NCBI GenBank assembly: GCA_027475525.1
Contig: JAMWFC010000055.1
Span: 2,567,042-2,631,041 of the forward strand
Direction: 5' to 3'
DNA length: 64,000 nt
Origin: Macrolepiota albuminosa
Lineage: Eukaryota; Basidiomycota; Agaricomycetes; Agaricales; Agaricaceae
Shown: positions 59,178 through 64,000 of the stretch, one piece after another
How positions within the stretch are numbered: position 1 is the first letter of the stretch
How the letters are laid out: every line of letters starts with the position of its first letter
Notes under the pieces: generated by a model
Told to the model about the DNA's origin: nothing
What the model saw: the letters and a program-made list of their open reading frames with translations, nothing else
Databases searched by the model: none
Position numbers and translations under genes: made by a program

Positions 59178-59698
59178 TTGTTTGAGTCCAACTTTGTCAA
59201 CCCATCTCGTACCGAAAAGAAAGGTAGCCAGTCGAGCCGCAAATTTTACAATGCCAGCAGGTCTGCACATAGATTCCCTGCACACTGCTTGTCATTGACG
59301 CTCCATTTTACTCAGCAACACCCGTTACTCTCTTGCACAATCGTGAGCCAATTCAACGATACAGTGCCATCATCTCACAAATTGGCCTGCAAAGTGCTCT
59401 CTGAAAAGGGCCAGCGTCACCTCTTGGAATATGTTGCATTCTCCACGGGCCCTGCTAGAGCGGTTGTGTGGACTGTCCAGTGCAAGAGTGAAGTTGATGT
59501 TGTATTGCTGTTCAAGTTTCACTAATCATTTAAGAACTAGTTGGCGGAGAAGTCTTAGGCGTAGGGGTCTCGAGTCGAAAGGCTACTGCCAAGCAAGCCG
59601 CTGCTCAACAAGCTCTCGATGTAAGTTTCCAAAGCTGACAATATAACGATATGCTCATGAAATTCATTGCGTCCTCTAAGGCCATCCATGCATCATAG
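59178..59698 (+). CDS. Small dsRNA-binding-domain protein (5' end unresolved)
   Basis: The last three exons are clear: ...-59487, intron 59488-59534 (GTGAAG...CACTAATCATTTAAG), 59535-59620, intron 59621-59680 (GTAAGT...CTCTAAG), 59681-59698. The joined sequence gives HKLACKVLSEKGQRHLLEYV, WTVQCKKLVGGEVLGVG and SSRKATAKQAAAQQALDAIHAS. This matches a dsRBD: a first helix, WxV-x-C strand, V-x-GE-x-LG-x-G-x-G turn, and a K-x-A-K-x-x-AA-x-x-AL second helix that binds dsRNA. Such single-dsRBD mini-proteins of 80-120 aa are common in Agaricomycetes. The start codon was not resolved: the open frame extends to 59178 without an ATG, so an upstream intron or exon, or a start lost by mutation, is possible. 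Confidence 0.65.
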
Positions 59699-60676
59699 AG
59701 AAGGGTCGACATGCCGTTACTATCGCAGTCAATGAATATTTTTTTCCTACTTATTTTCATGTTGGCAGTTATAGTGTCTCCGATTGCTACTTGCACGATT
59801 ATTTACAGAATCTAGGTTTTCTGCCTCTGCCTCTGTATTTATATCCGCCGCCTTGTCTATCTTTTCCCTCATTCTCGATACGTACGACTATAACAAGGTC
59901 CTGTACTGTTTGTGCTTCTCATTATTTCACTCGGTGACAGATTCAAAATAATCTTCATCCCTAAATTAACTGCGATCTCCTACCATTGGTTATGGAGAGG
60001 GAAAATTGTTGCCGACCACCTCAAATAACGAGAGTTAGAGAGTTAGCAATTTACTAGAGTATCCACCTGAGATAAAAAAATACCGGACCCTACAGGCAAT
60101 ACTTTGCCAGCATGTTCAAAGCGCAATTTTCTATACATCCACTCCATAAACCCTTTTGGGTACACTGGCGCCACGGAGCTGTTTTCATCACAACACTAAG
60201 CGAACACATCAATAATCCTGGCAGCAACAATCTGATAGGGCATGAATAAGAATTCCATGCACTATCAAATGCCTGTGAGTCGTAAGTACATACGTAATAA
60301 AAAATAATAACCATCAGCTCATTCCCTTCCCCACGTGCTCTCTTGACTGCGAGGCCATCAATATTTTTTTACCAACCACCATACGCTACACGACGGCTGG
60401 TAACTTAAGCCCATTCGAGCTTCGAAATCTAGAATTGCGACGAAATGAACTAGTGAGCCGACGTAAGTGATGGACAAGATATACACCCAAAGATTCAAGA
60501 AGTTGTCATGGGGTCCTGCCATTGGGACACATTGGGACCACAGGGAAACGGCTTTCCGCATCGGAACGTGAAACTTCTCGCTGTTATCTATTAGTACCGT
60601 GATCTACCCCATTAACGTTTGACAGCCGTGTTCTTGTGTCTGTTCTGTTCCAGTCTCATCTCACCACTGCATCCTC
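59699..60676. other. Intergenic, no gene seen
   Basis: Only short frames with no family likeness. Confidence 0.5.
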
Positions 60677-61266
60677 GCGCTTTGAGACCAACGCACAAGT
60701 TACATCAATTTGTCGGAGATTCAATTTCTTGTGTAACGGAAACGCCAAACCAACCCATGCGACGACGAGGCACATGTTCCGCTGGTAAGGGTTCTCCAGA
60801 CGGCAGTGTATCGGTACACCGCATGGCGCGACGTGCTATTGTCACACAGCCCCACGTTTCTTTCTGCTGCCGCGCTCTACCGTCTTGCATGTGTATAATC
60901 CAATGTATGCTCCGAAAGTCTGGCATCAATAATGGCCAACAATCCAAAATTTCAGTGCACAGAAACTACACTCGGCTATATAGCTAGTTACACCGTGGTT
61001 GTGCCATTCTTGCCAGCACGAGATTGCTTACGCAGATGTTCAATAATGAACTCAGTGGTATTACGTTCCAAGAATGGACCTCTAAAGGTATAAATATGTA
61101 GCGACAGCTAACATTTAAGTGCAGTAAGGAAAAAAAAACAGGCGAAGAAACGAACGATGCGATAAATAGCAATTTAAATGATTCATACAAGTATTTGCTT
61201 CCTTTTTGAAGGCAATGTTCCATTGTTCACTTCCAACTCTCAGAGGTTCCGTCCTCAACGAAGTAT

Positions 61267-62734
61267 CTAGGTGTGCACGCGTGAATGTCGCCCACGTCCT
61301 AGCTCGTTTGACACATAATGCCAGATGTAGTGAGACCAGCCCTCCATGATGCCAGCGCCAGTCATGATGTGGAGACAATCGCTCGTAGTGTGCTAGAAGA
61401 AAGGATGAGGTCGAGGGACGAACGCTTATAATGGGATGCATACCGCGTCGGGCCGTAGGCGCCCAGGTCGCTCGATAGCAAGGTAATGCAGGTCGGGGTA
61501 TTTTCCGGGTGTTTCCGTTAGTATTTTCTGAGAGTGTTATTTTTAGTGAAGAACAAGCTTGTAGGAGTTGAACATTTCACACCTCAAATACCTCATTATA
61601 TCTCCAGATGCTCCCCCAGTTGTAGGAATAGCTACCTTCAGGTCGGACTTCCATCCAGGGTTGTTTAATTCTATGACACTCATCATGTCCGGGAAGGTAC
61701 GCGCGAACCACAACCTGTCTCTTCCTCGCGCCGTGATCCTTCACAGCGGCTTCATCTAAGGCACTCTGGATACCAGTAGCCCACTCGTTCATAGCATGTT
61801 CAAAGAAATCGATCACACCATCAATGCCGAGCTTCGCATCCTTAAATGCCTGAGGCATGTCTTTCCCATATCCACCAAAAAGTGTGGTCGTCCAATGGCC
61901 TCCTGTACTGACCACAAGTGTACTATATCCGTTTTCAAAGAACAGAGGGAGGTACTCGGTCGGGCTCAAATTCCATGTCGCCTCATCTGAGAACAAGGAA
62001 AAATCCGCGCGTGTGTTCGGGTGAAGAGTGTCATGAAGTTGCACGAGCTCTTCCGGTGTCATGAGAAGATCGATGCGTCGGAAAGTGGCAAGTGGAGTGT
62101 TCGTGATGTTAAAGTTGGGAGGAATGTACATTTCCTTGACAAGCGGCGAGTCGGGGTTCAGGTAGAGATTCTGCGGCCAAGCGCGGTCAAAGTATGAGTT
62201 CGGAGTGTAGGTTGGTGTAGCAATGACGTGTGGGTATAGAAGACATGATAACGAGAAGAAGTGGCCTTCAGTGATAGAGTCTCCGAGCAATAGCCATCCA
62301 CCCTGCTGTACCATGTCCCTGACCATGTTCTCCTTGTTCAGCTCACCCAGGCCCTCACACCCATCCTTTGGGCCAACAGTCCATTTGTAGGATTGAGCGT
62401 TAGGAAACCGGTCCCAGTGGTCAATGTTGTCAGAGGCGAGATGCCAGTAGAACTCGCGCGAGCTGGCACATCCCTCGAAACCGGAGAAAGCAAGTGCTTG
62501 AGACTGGTTTGTCATTTCGGAGATATCCGTGCGGTAATGAGGGCCAGTCCAACGGCCGTTTCCATAGGCTCGAGGTGGGCATTGTCCTGGTATGTAGTCG
62601 AAATTGAATCCTGTACGTGTGAGGAAGTTGACTGGTGCAAGGACGCTGGGCTTGGTGGAGATGATGAGAAGGAGAGTGCAGGTTGCACCTAACAGAAGAA
62701 GTTTGATAGACGATGACCTGGCTTTGAAGCCCAT
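61267..62734 (-). CDS. GDS-motif membrane-anchored acyl-esterase/acetyltransferase-like protein, copy 2 (3 exons)
   Basis: Exons 62734-61592, 61527-61444 and 61392-61267, exactly 59208 bp from the exons of copy 1. The product is again 450 aa with the N-terminal anchor, GDSITEG (151-157) and D-C-L-H (414-417). It differs from copy 1 at only a few residues (for example HN to HD, KG to KD, MR to MN and WR to WG in exon 1, P to L in exon 2). The acceptor of intron 1 is CAG instead of TAG. All catalytic residues and both introns are kept, so both copies look functional. The upstream regions are also duplicated, so regulation may be shared. Confidence 0.85.
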
Positions 62735-63589
62735 TGTATGGTCGTGGAGGAAGAATTCATGCCACGGAGATGAAAACGGGGATCGCCGTTGATCATATCA
62801 TTTGCGGATCAGATTGACTGAATGTACTACAAGTCACGACCTTTAAATTTCTTCAACACCCCATTCGGGTCCCGAAATTTTTTTGTAAATTTTTTTCCGA
62901 TTTTTTTTTTTGGGAAAAGAAACCCACCAGAATACATTGATTGGTGCAAGAGAATTTTCCCCAGATACGTTCAGGTCAAAGCTCTGGTTGAGCAGCTGTC
63001 AAAGCTTGGCAATTGGGGTTACAAATTAAAGTACTATCTTCCAAAAGAGTACAAGCCATGGCACATGTGTATTGTATTCTGAGCTGGCACAAGGATGAGT
63101 CTATGCTTCATGAAATGCACCTGTGCTTGACCACTGTGCAAGTGGCAGCAGAGCGGCCGGAGCTTGTGGAGATAGCACAAATGCTATTCAGTTTGTAATT
63201 CCTTACTATGTGGCTATAGTGATAGCAGTTGTTGCATTGAGTTGGTTCACAAATGTCCTTTCAAATAGTAACCTGGCAGCCCCCAATAAATACCTGTTTT
63301 CTATTCAGGTCATTGGCAGCACATGCATTGTTGCAAGTGATTTTAAATGAGGCAATGAATTGGTTTAGAGAGCATTGGCTGGGCCATTTGAGCCAAAGGG
63401 CTGAGGTGATGAAGTCAGAAATGAGACCATTCTTTGTTGCAGCATATTGCAGAATAGAATATAATGTATTCAGAATGAGCAACTATAATGTAAACTAAGT
63501 TTGAAAACAAAAGATGTTAGTAAGTGTAGACATACAATATGACAAGCAATGACATTATCTGAGGTCAGTCAGCATTTTATAAAACACTC

Positions 63590-63958
63590 CCACTCATCAA
63601 CATTTGAGGATAGATTCCTAGTTTTGCTTGAAATTTCATAAATTTTTCTCAAGGCAGGCTTTAGTAAAGATGTTTGCAATCATTTCATGAGTAGGTAAAA
63701 ATTCAAGTTTGATGTTTTTCATTTTATATATTTGTTCTCTAAGGAAATGATATTGAATATTGATATATTTGGCTTGAGTGTGTGATACCAGGTTCTGGGA
63801 TAAAGCAATGCTTCACTGTTAGAATAGATTATAATAGCCAATATCTGCAGGAAATCCAGTTCTTTCAGCATAGTCCTGAGCCATATAGCCTTGTGTTGAT
63901 GACACCAACTGTGGTTGGATATGCTAGGTGCTACATCATGAAACATTGTCCTAGCATG
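63590..63958 (-). pseudogene. pol: Copia pol C-terminus remnant, right duplicate
   Basis: Same remnant as 4440-4830, with additional substitutions, now cut by LTR-A. Confidence 0.75.
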
Positions 63959-64000
63959 TGTCAGGGGACTCCTCATTTCTTCCTTTTTTCACTCCTTATC
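63959..64000 (+). repeat. LTR-A start, running out of the window
   Basis: TGTCAGGGGACTCCTCATTT... identical to the start of LTR-A at 20453. Confidence 0.9.

Larger units (their letters stand above)
60677..63958 (+). repeat. Segmental duplication, right copy
   Basis: Direct repeat of 1455-4820 at very high identity, ending where LTR-A (63959) is inserted. The left copy has no LTR-A at the corresponding site (4820), so that insertion followed the duplication. Confidence 0.95.

Overview
The window looks like a repeat-rich stretch of a basidiomycete (mushroom-type, Agaricomycetes-like) genome. Host genes carry short GT-AG introns (47-65 bp, one of 182 bp). They include families typical of that group: a GDS-type O-acyl esterase, an F-box-like protein, a GPI-anchored pepsin-like protease, an alpha/beta hydrolase and a mini dsRNA-binding protein. 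About three quarters of the sequence is retrotransposon material. Element names used here (LTR-A to LTR-E, Gyp-B, Gyp-C, Gyp-F, LINE-1, LINE-2) are local labels, not database names.

Layout. 1-1415: an LTR-C end and the 3' part of a LINE (LINE-2). 1455-4820: a segment with an esterase gene plus old repeat remnants; an almost identical direct copy lies at 60677-63958. 4.3-18.6 kb: AT-rich, CpG-poor, strongly decayed elements (Copia remnants, a Ty3/gypsy remnant Gyp-F, solo LTRs A, D and E). 18.6-45.6 kb: a nest of elements around one LINE (LINE-1), cut into five pieces by LTR-A copies, a solo LTR-C, a complete 9.8-kb Gyp-C element (with a 100-base assembly gap in pol) and LTR-B/Gyp-B sequences. 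45.8-47.4 kb: Copia and other remnants. 48-60 kb: mainly host sequence, with a BUD32-like fragment, the F-box gene, the protease, the hydrolase and the dsRBD gene. 60.7-64 kb: second esterase copy, cut by another LTR-A at the right edge.

Two observations stand out. First, both Gyp-B and Gyp-C carry a spliced-looking gene on the opposite strand, between integrase and 3' LTR, reading away from the 3' LTR. In both, a short intron lies directly before a cysteine cluster. In Gyp-B the cluster has the exact C-x2-C-x6-C ... C-x2-C-x6-C pattern of fungal Zn(II)2Cys6 DNA-binding proteins; in Gyp-C the second half has that pattern. Second, target-site duplications show that the LTR-A halves at 20453-21071 and 39254-39396, and the LINE-1 parts on either side, were once continuous. 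They were separated by a 17.6-kb inversion between two oppositely oriented LTR-B copies.

Many pol-disabling stops are TGA at places where family members usually have CGA (Arg), and paired LTR copies differ mainly by C-to-T/G-to-A changes at CpG. This points to CpG methylation decay or a RIP-like process. The host genes described here keep open, spliceable frames.
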